A stretch of DNA of 64,000 nt from DSXH01 sp037446915. Its GTDB lineage: Bacteria; Bacteroidota; Ignavibacteria; Ignavibacteriales; Melioribacteraceae. The notes under the pieces are model-generated. The model did not search any database. It was not told the origin of the DNA and worked only from the letters and a program-made list of their open reading frames with translations. The translations under genes and the position numbers were made by a program. The DNA lies in assembly GCA_037446915.1 (NCBI GenBank), contig JBBIHP010000003.1, positions 1 to 64,000 of the forward strand, in the 5' to 3' direction. Of this stretch, positions 53,453-61,947 are shown one piece after another; the first letter of the stretch is position 1, and each line of letters opens with the position of its first letter.

Positions 53453-56400
53453 TTATTTTAATCGTCCGATTTTTCCACTAAATTTTATTTTTGTACCGGA
53501 ATTATCGGACTCAATTTCAAGCGATCCGCCGATAAGTGTTGCCCGGCTTTTCATATTCAAAATTCCATTGCCATATTTTATTTTTTCAAGATCCATTCCA
53601 AGTCCATCATCAACTAGAATTAATTCTAAAATATCTTTAACGATATTAGCTTCTAAAGTAATTGATTTACACCCGCTATGCTTAAGGGAATTATTAATTG
53701 CTTCCTTGAAGATCAAAAATAAATTCTGCTTGTATTCCATCTGAAGTTTAACAGAAGAGAACTTTTCGAGGTTTACTGTAGCGAAGGAAATACCCATAGA
53801 ATTGAGCAGATCGCTGTATGAATCTTTAAGACGGAGAATAACATGATAGAGTGAATCGCGCTGTGGATTAACCATCCACACAATGTCGCTCATGTTGTCT
53901 ATAAGCATTCTTGCTTTCTCGCTAATTGTATTAATCTTGCGTATAGAATCAACGTGGTTCAATTTTATTTCGTTAGCTGCCAGCTCACTAAGTATCGAAA
54001 TTTCCGTGAGTCCGGACCCGACGTTGTCATGTAAATCGGCAGATAATTTACTTTTCAGTTTCTCAATTGATAGTAGATTTCTATAACGAATAGTTCCTAT
54101 ATAATAGATTATAAACGCAGCGAACATAACCGCAAGCGTAATAAACCACCATGTTTGCCAGTATGGCGGAGAAATAAATATGTGGAGTTCTGTTCCAACA
54201 TTGTTCCACACACCATCATTATTAGAACCTCTTACACGGAAAACATATTCGCCGGGAGTTAGATTAGTATAACTTGCAACTCTTCTTCTCGAATCTACAA
54301 AATGCCATTCGTCTTCTATTCCCTCTAAAATATATGCATACTGGTTATCAGAGGGACTTGTGAAATCGAGAGCCGAAAATTCAATAGACAGAAAATTCTG
54401 ATCATACGATAAATAGACAGAATCAATTTCACTTTTTAACGGTTCATTAAAAACCCTGATTGAACTAATAGCTATTGGCGGGACAAAATAATTTTCTTTA
54501 ATGCTGTCCGGATGGAAATAATTTAGTCCGTTAATTCCACCAAAGAACATTTCGCCCGATCGTGATTTGAAGTAAGCACCTCCGCTAAACTCAAGACTTT
54601 GCAATCCATCGCTCAGGTCGTATTGAGTAAAGAGTTCCGATATTGGGGAGAATTTAAAAATACCGTTATCTGAACTTATCCAGAGATTTCCATTATTATC
54701 TTCAAGAACTCCATAAACAACCGAGCTGTAAATTCTGTTCTTTTTGTCATAGCGTATAAATTTTTCTTTTCGTTTGTCAAATTTTAATAATCCGCCGCCA
54801 TAAGTAGTAATCCAGAGATTTTTAGATTTGTCTTCATAAATTCCCATTACGCGGTTATCACTTAAGCTCGATTCATCTCCGGCAATATTTTTATAACAGA
54901 TAAAATGCTCTCTGTTTTTATCAAACTTGTTCAACCCGCCGCCGAATGTTCCAATCCATAATATTCCCTCGCTGTCTTCAAAAACGGTGTACACTCTATT
55001 ATCACTTAAACTGAATGGATCGTTTGAATTATTTTTATAATTCTTAAAAGATAATTTACCGGGAAGATTAAAAAACGGTTCTATTTTGTGAAGCCCTCCG
55101 CCAAATGTTCCAATCCATGTATTCAATTCTTTATCAACGAAAACAGATTGAACTTGATTAGCGCGCAGACTTAAACTATCGCGTGGATCATTTTTAAAGT
55201 TGATAAAACGATTATTGTGAAAAAGATTTAGTCCGCCATTAAATGTTCCAATCCATAAAAGATTTCTGCTATCAAATAATATTGTTCTAATATGATTGTC
55301 GCTTATTGAATTAGGATTTTGAGGATTAAATTGATAGCTGAAGAATTGATTCTTTTTTCTGTCCCAGATATTTAAACCTCCTTTGTAAGTCCCAATCAAC
55401 AGATTACCATCACCAGCTTCTGCAATTGCCCATACCACATCATCATTAAGACCATTTTTATTTAATGGGTCTCTGCTCAGTTGTTTGAATTTTAGACCAA
55501 AGGGTTCATACTTGCTTAACCCTTTTCCTAAATGCGAACCGATCCAAATATTCCCGGAAAAATCTTCTAGTAAAGAGAGAATTTCGTTCTTGGAAATAGT
55601 TGTTGATATACCGGGATCATTTCGGAAGCTTATAAATTTATTTTTTCCAAAATCAAATTTATTAAGCCCGCCGCCGAATGTACCAATCCATATTGAACCT
55701 GATCTATCCTGAATTAATGCTGTAATAAAATTACTTGAAATGGAATTCTTTACAACGGGATTATAAATGAATTTTCTGATATTAATTTTTTCAGGTGGTA
55801 AAAGTTTGTCATTTTTCAATAATAGATTTAATCCGCCACCATAAGTTGCAATCCAAAGGTTTCCATCTTTATCGTTTAATAAATCAATTATTTGGTCGCT
55901 GTTAATACCTGTTTCAAATTTGTTATTGTAATGTGTAAACGTAATTTTTCCATTACTCTCAATTAATTTATATAATCCGGAATCGATTGTTCCTACCCAG
56001 AAATCATTTACCTCTTTAATAATTTTTTTAATTCTATTAGAATTAAATCCGGTTAGATTATCAGATTCGCTACTGAACCTGATTATTTTTCCGGAATTTC
56101 TTTCGTACTTAAAAAGACCCAGCCCCCAAGTTCCTATCCATAGCGAGTTATCATTTCCTGTTTTTATTGCTGTAATAGATCTATCATTATACCGTGAATA
56201 AGGCAATGGAAAATCAAAATTGAATTTTTCTGGAGAACTGACTGCTTTAACTCCGGAAGTGATATTTATCCTCTTGAACATTCCGGTTTTACGGTCATAA
56301 CGATTCAATATTCCATCCGTTGTTCCGATCCAAATAATTCCGTTTTCATCTTCATCAATTGATAAAATACTATTGTCCGAAATTGTTGTTGTATCAAGCG

Positions 56401-56722
56401 GGTCGTTAGAAAAAACTTTAAAATTATATCCGTCGTAGCGGTTCAATCCGTTTGCTGTTCCAAACCAGAGATATCCTTTTTTATCCTGGTGCATGCAATA
56501 AATAGAACTCTGTGAAAGTCCTTCTTCCAGTTTAATTTGATTGAACCGGTAATTTTTCTCCTGACCGAATAACAATGAAAAATTCGTCAGGAGAATTAAA
56601 ATGATTGGCAGATAATATTTGTGCAGGATTATTTTCAAAACTTTGAAAAATCTTTGCATTATCATAACAATCGGCTTAATTAAAATCCACACTAATACCG
56701 GGATATAGAAAATAAATAGCAC
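53453..56722 (-). CDS. Two-propeller sensor histidine kinase (Reg_prop, Y_Y_Y, HisKA_3)
   Basis: 1089 residues. After a long hydrophobic leader (signal near 30-53; a start at M20 or M22 is possible) come about 14 Reg_prop repeats (e.g. DRSGSIWIGTFGGGLNKFD, DSEGILWIGTFGGGLNKFD), enough for two seven-bladed periplasmic propellers. A Y_Y_Y domain follows (YAYILEGIEDEWHFVDSRR), then a membrane helix (WWFITLAVMFAAFIIYYIG) and a HisKA_3 domain with phospho-acceptor H898 in DLHDNVGSG. The ATPase domain has INNSLKHSG and DDGLGM. Unlike hybrid Bacteroides sensors it has no receiver or AraC domain; signal passes to the separate NarL-type regulator. Sensors of this build usually detect glycan or nutrient ligands. 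Confidence 0.92.
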   Translation of the reverse strand: MLFIFYIPVLVWILIKPIVMIMQRFFKVLKIILHKYYLPIILILLTNFSLLFGQEKNYRFNQIKLEEGLSQSSIYCMHQDKKGYLWFGTANGLNRYDGYNFKVFSNDPLDTTTISDNSILSIDEDENGIIWIGTTDGILNRYDRKTGMFKRINITSGVKAVSSPEKFNFDFPLPYSRYNDRSITAIKTGNDNSLWIGTWGLGLFKYERNSGKIIRFSSESDNLTGFNSNRIKKIIKEVNDFWVGTIDSGLYKLIESNGKITFTHYNNKFETGINSDQIIDLLNDKDGNLWIATYGGGLNLLLKNDKLLPPEKINIRKFIYNPVVKNSISSNFITALIQDRSGSIWIGTFGGGLNKFDFGKNKFISFRNDPGISTTISKNEILSLLEDFSGNIWIGSHLGKGLSKYEPFGLKFKQLSRDPLNKNGLNDDVVWAIAEAGDGNLLIGTYKGGLNIWDRKKNQFFSYQFNPQNPNSISDNHIRTILFDSRNLLWIGTFNGGLNLFHNNRFINFKNDPRDSLSLRANQVQSVFVDKELNTWIGTFGGGLHKIEPFFNLPGKLSFKNYKNNSNDPFSLSDNRVYTVFEDSEGILWIGTFGGGLNKFDKNREHFICYKNIAGDESSLSDNRVMGIYEDKSKNLWITTYGGGLLKFDKRKEKFIRYDKKNRIYSSVVYGVLEDNNGNLWISSDNGIFKFSPISELFTQYDLSDGLQSLEFSGGAYFKSRSGEMFFGGINGLNYFHPDSIKENYFVPPIAISSIRVFNEPLKSEIDSVYLSYDQNFLSIEFSALDFTSPSDNQYAYILEGIEDEWHFVDSRRRVASYTNLTPGEYVFRVRGSNNDGVWNNVGTELHIFISPPYWQTWWFITLAVMFAAFIIYYIGTIRYRNLLSIEKLKSKLSADLHDNVGSGLTEISILSELAANEIKLNHVDSIRKINTISEKARMLIDNMSDIVWMVNPQRDSLYHVILRLKDSYSDLLNSMGISFATVNLEKFSSVKLQMEYKQNLFLIFKEAINNSLKHSGCKSITLEANIVKDILELILVDDGLGMDLEKIKYGNGILNMKSRATLIGGSLEIESDNSGTKIKFSGKIGRLK

Positions 56723-56805
56723 AAAAATTGAACTGGTAATTTGTTCTATTGGTGATTTAAAAGTAATCTTCTATATTTACCGGGTATTAAGATTAAGGGT
56801 CTTAG

Positions 56806-57315
56806 ATGCTTAAAAAACTATTAGCTCTATCATTAGTTCTAATTATTTGTTTGAATGGATGTGATAAAGGGATAGAGCCCGGAGAACCAATTATACCGGG
56901 CGGATTTAGCGGGAATGTTAATTTTACCGGAACATGGCCGGATGGAATTAAGAGAACTCATATAGTTGTATTCAAAAACCCGATTCTAAAAACTGAGGAT
57001 TTTTTCCTTCCAAATTTAAGTTTTGTGGTTGACTCAATACCTTATAAGAGTCAGACTTTTAACTATAACTCACTGGAAAAAAGTTTTGTAAATATTCTTC
57101 AGTTATGGCCCGGTGAATATAAATATGTAGTTGTTGCTCAATCCAAAACTCCTGAAATTTCTTTCCAGAGAAAAGATTGGAATGTAGTTGGTGTTTACTG
57201 CATAAATAATGATCAAACAAAACCGGCAAGTTTGATAATCCGTTCCAATCAGGTTTCACCGAATATAAATATAAATGTTGATTTTAATAATCCTCCGCCT
57301 CAACCGCCAATGTAA
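56806..57315 (+). CDS. Predicted lipoprotein preceding the TonB-dependent receptor
   Basis: 169 residues with a type II signal; lipobox LNGC, C19 lipidated. After a Gly/Pro-rich spacer the mature part is a beta-sandwich beginning GGFSGNVNFTGTWPDGIKRTHIVVFKNP and ending in Pro-rich NNPPPQPPM. It is not SusD-like. The receptor gene starts 15 bp downstream, so it is probably a cell-surface or periplasmic partner of the receptor. The divergent sensor kinase gene starts 83 bp away. Confidence 0.7.
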   Translation: MLKKLLALSLVLIICLNGCDKGIEPGEPIIPGGFSGNVNFTGTWPDGIKRTHIVVFKNPILKTEDFFLPNLSFVVDSIPYKSQTFNYNSLEKSFVNILQLWPGEYKYVVVAQSKTPEISFQRKDWNVVGVYCINNDQTKPASLIIRSNQVSPNININVDFNNPPPQPPM

Positions 57316-57330
57316 CCGGAGGAGTTTATT

Positions 57331-59523
57331 ATGAACGCTAAAGAGAAATTCATGAAAAAAATATTATTACTGTTCTTGCTTCTACCACTGATTAATTCAT
57401 TTGCTCAAACAGCATCAATTAAAGGAAAAGTAATTAGCGACAAAGCACAGCCAGTTATTGGTGCAAATCTAATTTTATCCGGGACTTCATTTGGCGACGC
57501 TTCCGATATAAAAGGTAATTTTGAAATAAAAAATATTCCGTTTGGTGTATATGATCTGGAAATCTCTTCCATCGGTTATGGAAAGAGAATAGTTAGGAAC
57601 ATAAAAGTTGATCAATCAACCAAACCACTAACTGTAGTATTAAAAGAAACAACTTACGAAACCGAACAGGTTATTGTTAGTGCCTCTAAATATGAGCAGA
57701 AGTTAGAAGACCTTACTGCAAGCACAACCATAATTAAACCTGAATATATTAACCGCAAGAACTTTATCACCTTTGATGAGATGCTTAGATACATTCCGGG
57801 TGTTCAGGTTAATTTGGAACAGGTTAGTATTCGCGGTTCAAGTGGGTACAGCAAAGGTGTTGGTGCAAGAGTACTCGTTGCCATCAACGGAATTCCACTT
57901 TATGCCGGTGATAACGGTGATGTAGTTTGGGAATTAATTCCACTTTCCGATATTGAGCGCGTTGAAGTAATTAAAGGTCCTTCCAGTTCTCTATACGGTT
58001 CTTCTGCAATAGGCGGTGTAATTAATATCATTACAAAATCTAAAGTACAAACACCAGTTACTTATGTTAAGACTTACATGGGTGCTTATGATAAAACCAC
58101 TCATGATTCATGGAACTGGGATAATAAATACAGAACTTATTACGGCGCTGAAGTTACTCATTCCGGTTCATTTGATAATTTAGGTTATACTTTGTCTTTG
58201 AAAAAATTCGATAACATGAGTTACCGCCAGAATGATTACTATAAACGCTACCTCGGTCATATAAAACTAAATTACAATTTTACACCGGAAAACTATCTCC
58301 TTTTCTTTTCAAACTATCTCTATTCAAACCGCGGTAATTTTTTATACTGGAAAGATTCTCGTAACGCACTTGTTCCTAAAGACGATGAAAACGGGAACTA
58401 TGTTTTATCGAACAGAATTTTTAACGGGTTGATTTATCATCACCGCTTAAATGAAAAATTATCGGGAGAAATTAAAGGAAGTTATTACAGAACACATTTT
58501 GACGGTTACGGATTGGAGGTTACGAGTTCAACAGCAAATCTTTTTAGAGGGGAAGTATTGTCAAATTATATTGCATCGGATGATTTTGTGTTGACAACAG
58601 GGTTAGAAGCTTCGTATGCAGATGTAACTTCAAACATTTTCAAGAATCCACAATTCTTTGGAAGCGGCGCATACTTTCAGGCTGAGTTTAAGGGAATAGA
58701 GCGAATGATTGCAACAATCGGGTTGCGTTACGATTTTATAAAAATTGATACACTTACCGGTAAACATGCCATAACCCCGCGACTTGGATTAAACTATAAG
58801 CTGAGTGATGATTTAATTTTGCGTGGATCTATAGGAACGGGATTTCGAGCACCTACCCCGGCAGAAGTCTTTACATCGACGGCTGTTGGCGGCGGAGTGG
58901 GAATTAAAGAAAATCCCAATTTAACATCGGAAACAAGTTTGTCATTTGAGCTTGGCGGTCAATATAAATACTCATCAAATCTGAATTTTGACGTGACATT
59001 CTTTCAAACCGAGTATAATAACTTTATTGAGCCCAATCTTACAAAAGAAGGTGATATTCAATTTATAAATTTAACCAAAGCTCGCATCCAGGGAATTGAA
59101 ACTATTGCTGAGTGGTTTCTAATTCCGGATGAATTAAAAATTACAATTGGTTATAACTACTTATGGGCACGGGATATCGAAAAAAACATTTCTATGAAAT
59201 ACCGTCCAAGAAATTCTGTTTATGCACAAATTAGATATTCGCCCGGACAGTTTGATTTTGGAATTGACTTCAGGCATTGGAGTAGAATAGAAGAAATTGA
59301 TAACCAGTTAGTTGAGCCGCCACTTGCACTAGTTGTAGATGGCGATAAACGTGTTCCAGTTTATGTTACCGACATAACCACCGGTTATAATTTCCTTCTA
59401 TGGAATATTCCCGCTAAAGTTTACTTGAATGTTAAAAATATTTTTAACTATTACTACATAGAGTTTTTAGGTAATCTTGCGCCTGTCCGGAATATTTCCT
59501 TGAGCACTGAAATCTATTTCTGA
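57331..59523 (+). CDS. TonB-dependent receptor with carboxypeptidase-regulatory-like N-terminal domain
   Basis: 730 residues. GGAGGAG six bases before the ATG supports this start, although a signal peptide begins at M8 (MKKILLLFLLLPLINSFAQ). Residues 28-105 are a CarboxypepD_reg-like domain (SIKGKVISDKAQPVIGANLILSG). The plug domain (120-235) has VSIRGSSG, GVGARVLVAINGIPLY and SSLYGSSAIGGVINIITK. The 22-strand barrel follows and ends in Phe (TEIYF). Size and plug resemble siderophore, heme or cobalamin receptors more than SusC. Ligand unknown; a propeller sensor and regulator are encoded divergently. Confidence 0.9.
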   Translation: MNAKEKFMKKILLLFLLLPLINSFAQTASIKGKVISDKAQPVIGANLILSGTSFGDASDIKGNFEIKNIPFGVYDLEISSIGYGKRIVRNIKVDQSTKPLTVVLKETTYETEQVIVSASKYEQKLEDLTASTTIIKPEYINRKNFITFDEMLRYIPGVQVNLEQVSIRGSSGYSKGVGARVLVAINGIPLYAGDNGDVVWELIPLSDIERVEVIKGPSSSLYGSSAIGGVINIITKSKVQTPVTYVKTYMGAYDKTTHDSWNWDNKYRTYYGAEVTHSGSFDNLGYTLSLKKFDNMSYRQNDYYKRYLGHIKLNYNFTPENYLLFFSNYLYSNRGNFLYWKDSRNALVPKDDENGNYVLSNRIFNGLIYHHRLNEKLSGEIKGSYYRTHFDGYGLEVTSSTANLFRGEVLSNYIASDDFVLTTGLEASYADVTSNIFKNPQFFGSGAYFQAEFKGIERMIATIGLRYDFIKIDTLTGKHAITPRLGLNYKLSDDLILRGSIGTGFRAPTPAEVFTSTAVGGGVGIKENPNLTSETSLSFELGGQYKYSSNLNFDVTFFQTEYNNFIEPNLTKEGDIQFINLTKARIQGIETIAEWFLIPDELKITIGYNYLWARDIEKNISMKYRPRNSVYAQIRYSPGQFDFGIDFRHWSRIEEIDNQLVEPPLALVVDGDKRVPVYVTDITTGYNFLLWNIPAKVYLNVKNIFNYYYIEFLGNLAPVRNISLSTEIYF

Positions 59524-59629
59524 GCTATAGTTAATTAAGTATGGTTGCAAGCATCTGTGTAATTTTACTTCAACTTTTGTATAAATATTTATCTACTTTA
59601 TAATTATTCCTGATTCTCTATTAAATAAA

Positions 59630-59654
59630 AAAGCGTGAGATGGACTCACGCTTT
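59630..59654 (-). terminator. Terminator of the Gly-rich secreted protein gene
   Basis: Arms aaagcgtgag (59630-59639) and ctcacgcttt (59645-59654) form a 10-bp stem with a 5-base loop. On the minus strand it is followed by ttttatttaat. It may also stop transcripts from the receptor operon. Confidence 0.85.
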
Positions 59655-59689
59655 ATATTGGCATTATTGGGGGGGAATATTTTGGAAGC

Positions 59690-60022
59690 TTACTTTCTAC
59701 CGCCGCGATTTGCACTACCTTTTGGACCTGTTCCGTCACATGCTCCTGTACCAGTTGCATTACCGCCTTTTTTACCAAATCCAGTTCCGTCCTGTGGTTT
59801 TACCGGATTTCCAGAACCATCTTTCTTACCGTAGCCTTTTCCTGATCTGTTAACACCTTGCTGGGATGTACCTACGTTATCGCAGATTCCATCGCCATCT
59901 GCATCAACCCAGTTTAATTTTGCACCTTTACCGTTACCGGATGGTGTGGTTTGTGCATAACTATTTGATGCGAAAAAGAATACTAAAAAAAGAACTGATG
60001 TTAATAATGCTAAGCGTTTCAT
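59690..60022 (-). CDS. Gly-rich secreted protein with Asp-rich calcium-type loop
   Basis: 110 residues with a signal peptide (1-23, ending YAQ). The mature part has a single calcium-loop-like motif DADGDGICDN at about 40-49, similar to thrombospondin type 3 or dockerin loops, and then a Gly/Lys/Asn-rich low-complexity region with repeated GxGKK/DGTG words and a basic end. It is probably a disordered extracellular protein. A strong ribosome-binding site (aaaggaggtac) and terminator point to high expression. I do not recognise a function. Confidence 0.7.
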   Translation of the reverse strand: MKRLALLTSVLFLVFFFASNSYAQTTPSGNGKGAKLNWVDADGDGICDNVGTSQQGVNRSGKGYGKKDGSGNPVKPQDGTGFGKKGGNATGTGACDGTGPKGSANRGGRK

Positions 60023-60210
60023 TTTGTACCTCCTTTTGTTTATAAATAATGTTTCGCTTCTTATATATTAATTATTGTGCCAATGATATTATTTGGAAAA
60101 ATGAAACAAAAAGACGATTTTCCTCTAAGCTATTTCGCTTGATGTGACAGTGAAGTCGAAATGTTCGTCAATGATGTCGAAATAATTTTAAAAATTATGT
60201 TGGATGTATA

Positions 60211-60546
60211 ATGGCAAATGCATGGTTAAAAGAATTTTCCGTTGCAGTTACAGTTTGTGATCTTAATGGAGATATTATTGAAATGAATGATAGCTCCGCC
60301 GAAGTGTTTAAAGATGATGGCGGATATCAATTAATCGGCAAGAGTTTATTCGATTGCCATTCGGATAATTCTGTAGCAATTATTAAAGATCTGATTGCAA
60401 ACAAAAGTGTTAATATTTATACAATAGAAAAGAACGGGATAAAGAAACTAATCTATCAATCCCCGTGGTTCGAAAACGGCGAGTTGAAAGGATTAGTAGA
60501 ATTATCCCTCGTAATTCCATTTGATATGCCGCATCATAAAAGGTAA
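60211..60546 (+). CDS. Single-domain PAS protein
   Basis: 111 residues forming one PAS domain: VAVTVCDLNGDIIEMNDSSAEVFKDDGG, LIGKSLFDCHS and the closing strands NGIKKLIYQSPWFENGELKGLVELSLVIPF. There is no output domain and no signal peptide. Single-domain PAS proteins of this type occur in anaerobes and may bind a small ligand or a partner. It ends 4 bp from the convergent DUF4342 gene. Confidence 0.8.
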   Translation: MANAWLKEFSVAVTVCDLNGDIIEMNDSSAEVFKDDGGYQLIGKSLFDCHSDNSVAIIKDLIANKSVNIYTIEKNGIKKLIYQSPWFENGELKGLVELSLVIPFDMPHHKR

Positions 60547-60550
60547 GGTT

Positions 60551-60826
60551 TCAGTTATCCGTTTTCACACTGTCGGTTGATTGAGGTTCGACAGAGTCTT
60601 TTCTAATTACCTCTACCGTAAAATTTGCCGCAACACCGGCAAGTGCGCCAACCGCAGTTAATATCGGTGCAAACAATGCCCCCAACACTCCAATGGTTAC
60701 TGGGATTTCGATGAATGTATTCCCCTTTTCATCCTTAATTATAATTCTACGGGCATTTCCCTCTTTGATAAGTTCTTCAACTTTATCAATCAGTTCCTGT
60801 CCCTTAACTTTGAATTCGTTTACCAT
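60551..60826 (-). CDS. DUF4342 protein
   Basis: 91 residues. The DUF4342 pattern is clear: an N-terminal helix (VKGQELIDKVEELIKEGNARRIIIKDEKGN), a beta strand TFIEIPVTIGVLGALFAPILTAVGALAGVAANFTVEV with a hydrophobic, probably membrane-associated segment, and an acidic/Ser-rich tail. Function unknown. It is divergent from the ArsR-DUF2087 gene and shares the 160-bp region containing the double operator. Confidence 0.8.
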   Translation of the reverse strand: MVNEFKVKGQELIDKVEELIKEGNARRIIIKDEKGNTFIEIPVTIGVLGALFAPILTAVGALAGVAANFTVEVIRKDSVEPQSTDSVKTDN

Positions 60827-60899
60827 TTTAATCTCCGTTCGTTTGATAGTTTAGATGCCCCTAATACCTCATTGGTTCCGGACAATATTAAATATTTTA

Positions 60900-60917
60900 T
60901 TTCGATATTTATAGAAA
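60900..60917. promoter_or_regulatory. Second, weaker copy of the regulator operator
   Basis: tttcga, 6 bases, tagaaa: the same 6-6-6 layout as the strong site at 60948-60975, with one mismatch in the arms. Its centre is 53 bp from the strong site, about five helical turns, so two dimers could bind on one face of the DNA. Confidence 0.5.
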
Positions 60918-60921
60918 CAGA

Positions 60922-60950
60922 TTGACGGGTATCTGCAAAACGTTTATATT
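60922..60950 (+). promoter_or_regulatory. Promoter of the ArsR-DUF2087 / GIY-YIG operon
   Basis: TTGACG (60922-60927) and TATATT (60945-60950) are separated by 17 bases, a near-consensus housekeeping promoter. The -10 box runs into the operator at 60948-60975. Confidence 0.6.
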
Positions 60951-60975
60951 TGTTTCGACAATTATCGAAACAAAT
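60948..60975. promoter_or_regulatory. Operator palindrome at the ArsR-DUF2087 promoter
   Basis: Perfect 11-bp arms atttgtttcga (60948-60958) and tcgaaacaaat (60965-60975) around 6 bases. It covers the -10 box and transcription start region and ends 11 bp before the ATG at 60987, an ideal place for autorepression by a dimeric winged-helix protein. Confidence 0.75.
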
Positions 60976-60986
60976 ATTGAAAAATT

Positions 60987-61556
60987 ATGGACATAACAAA
61001 ATCTATTACAATTATGAAATCATTGGCCGATACATCACGGCTAAGAATAATCAATTCATTGATAGATAAACCGCAGTATGTGGAAGAGATTGCTCACCGC
61101 TTGAAACTTGCTGCTTCTACAGTTTCGTTTCACTTAAAGAAACTGGAAAGTGCGGGACTTGTAACCCAAACAAAGGAGCAATATTATATTATCTATAAAA
61201 TTAATGAAGACATTTTCAAACTAACTTTAAAAGAAATAACCGATTTTGAAGATATTGAAAAGTACTCTCACGAAGAGCGTCTTGAGAAGTATAGACAGAA
61301 AGTTCTGCACGCTTTCTACAAAAAGGATAGACTAATTCGCATTCCTGTTCAAAGGAAGAAAAGAAATATTGTACTGAACGAGTTTGCAAAAAAGTTTAAA
61401 CCGGATTTCAAATACAGCGAAGAGGATGTTAATAAAATAATTATGAAAAATTATGATGATTATTGCACAATACGACGGCTGCTGATTGAGGAAAAAGTTC
61501 TTAAACGGGATAATCATATTTACTGGCTTAATAATGAAAATATTAAAGGATTCTAA
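60987..61556 (+). CDS. ArsR-family regulator fused to DUF2087
   Basis: 189 residues. The N-terminal winged helix (1-80) contains MKSLADTSRLRIINSLID and recognition helix LAASTVSFHLKKLESAGLV; no metal-binding Cys pair is present. The C-terminal DUF2087 domain (about 110-185) has LIRIPVQRKKRNIVLNEFAKKF, YSEEDVNKIIMKNYDDYCTIRRLLIEEKVLKRDN and IYW. DUF2087 itself resembles a second helix-turn-helix. A perfect palindrome over its promoter suggests autoregulation. The GIY-YIG gene starts 3 bp downstream. Confidence 0.9.
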   Translation: MDITKSITIMKSLADTSRLRIINSLIDKPQYVEEIAHRLKLAASTVSFHLKKLESAGLVTQTKEQYYIIYKINEDIFKLTLKEITDFEDIEKYSHEERLEKYRQKVLHAFYKKDRLIRIPVQRKKRNIVLNEFAKKFKPDFKYSEEDVNKIIMKNYDDYCTIRRLLIEEKVLKRDNHIYWLNNENIKGF

Positions 61557-61559
61557 ACA

Positions 61560-61901
61560 ATGGATAAAAGAGAAATTAAAAGAGAATATAAACAGTCCTT
61601 GCGGCAGATGGGTGTTTATCAAATCCGCAATCTGGTAAACGGTAAAATTTTTATTGGCGGGAGTAAAAATATTCCGGCTAAGTTTAACGCTCATCTGTTC
61701 ACTTTAGAAACCGGAACTCACATTAACAAGAAGTTACAGGATGAGTATAATCAATTTGGAAAGGATAATTTTTCTTTCGAAGTTCTTGAGATTGTAAAAC
61801 CGCGCGAGGATCCGGCTTACGATTATTCGTATGATATCAAAGCTCTCGAAAAAGTTTGGCACATTAAGTTAAATCCATTTAACGAAAGAGGATATAACTA
61901 G
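61560..61901 (+). CDS. GIY-YIG domain protein with altered catalytic residues
   Basis: 113 residues comprising a single GIY-YIG fold: GVYQIRNLVNGKIFIGGSKNI (18-38), the helix KFNAHLFTLETG, the segment LQDEYNQFGKDNFSFEVLEI and LEKVWHIKLNP with the Glu usually used for metal binding. The second motif reads FIG rather than YIG, and the position of the usual catalytic Arg (after NI) appears to be Lys. It could be a weak nuclease or a non-catalytic DNA-binding protein. It is 3 bp behind the ArsR-DUF2087 gene, an association I recall from other bacteria. Confidence 0.8.
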   Translation: MDKREIKREYKQSLRQMGVYQIRNLVNGKIFIGGSKNIPAKFNAHLFTLETGTHINKKLQDEYNQFGKDNFSFEVLEIVKPREDPAYDYSYDIKALEKVWHIKLNPFNERGYN

Positions 61902-61947
61902 AAATGTAATCGGATTACTTCTATTCAAAAGAAATTTTGAGACAATA

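Noticed and set aside
53453..56722. Hybrid two-component system protein of Bacteroides type
   Set aside because: No receiver or AraC domain follows the ATPase domain; the regulator is a separate gene.
59640..59834. Pro-rich proteins on the plus strand
   Set aside because: They are the antisense shadow of the Gly-rich secreted gene, which has a signal peptide, ribosome-binding site and terminator.
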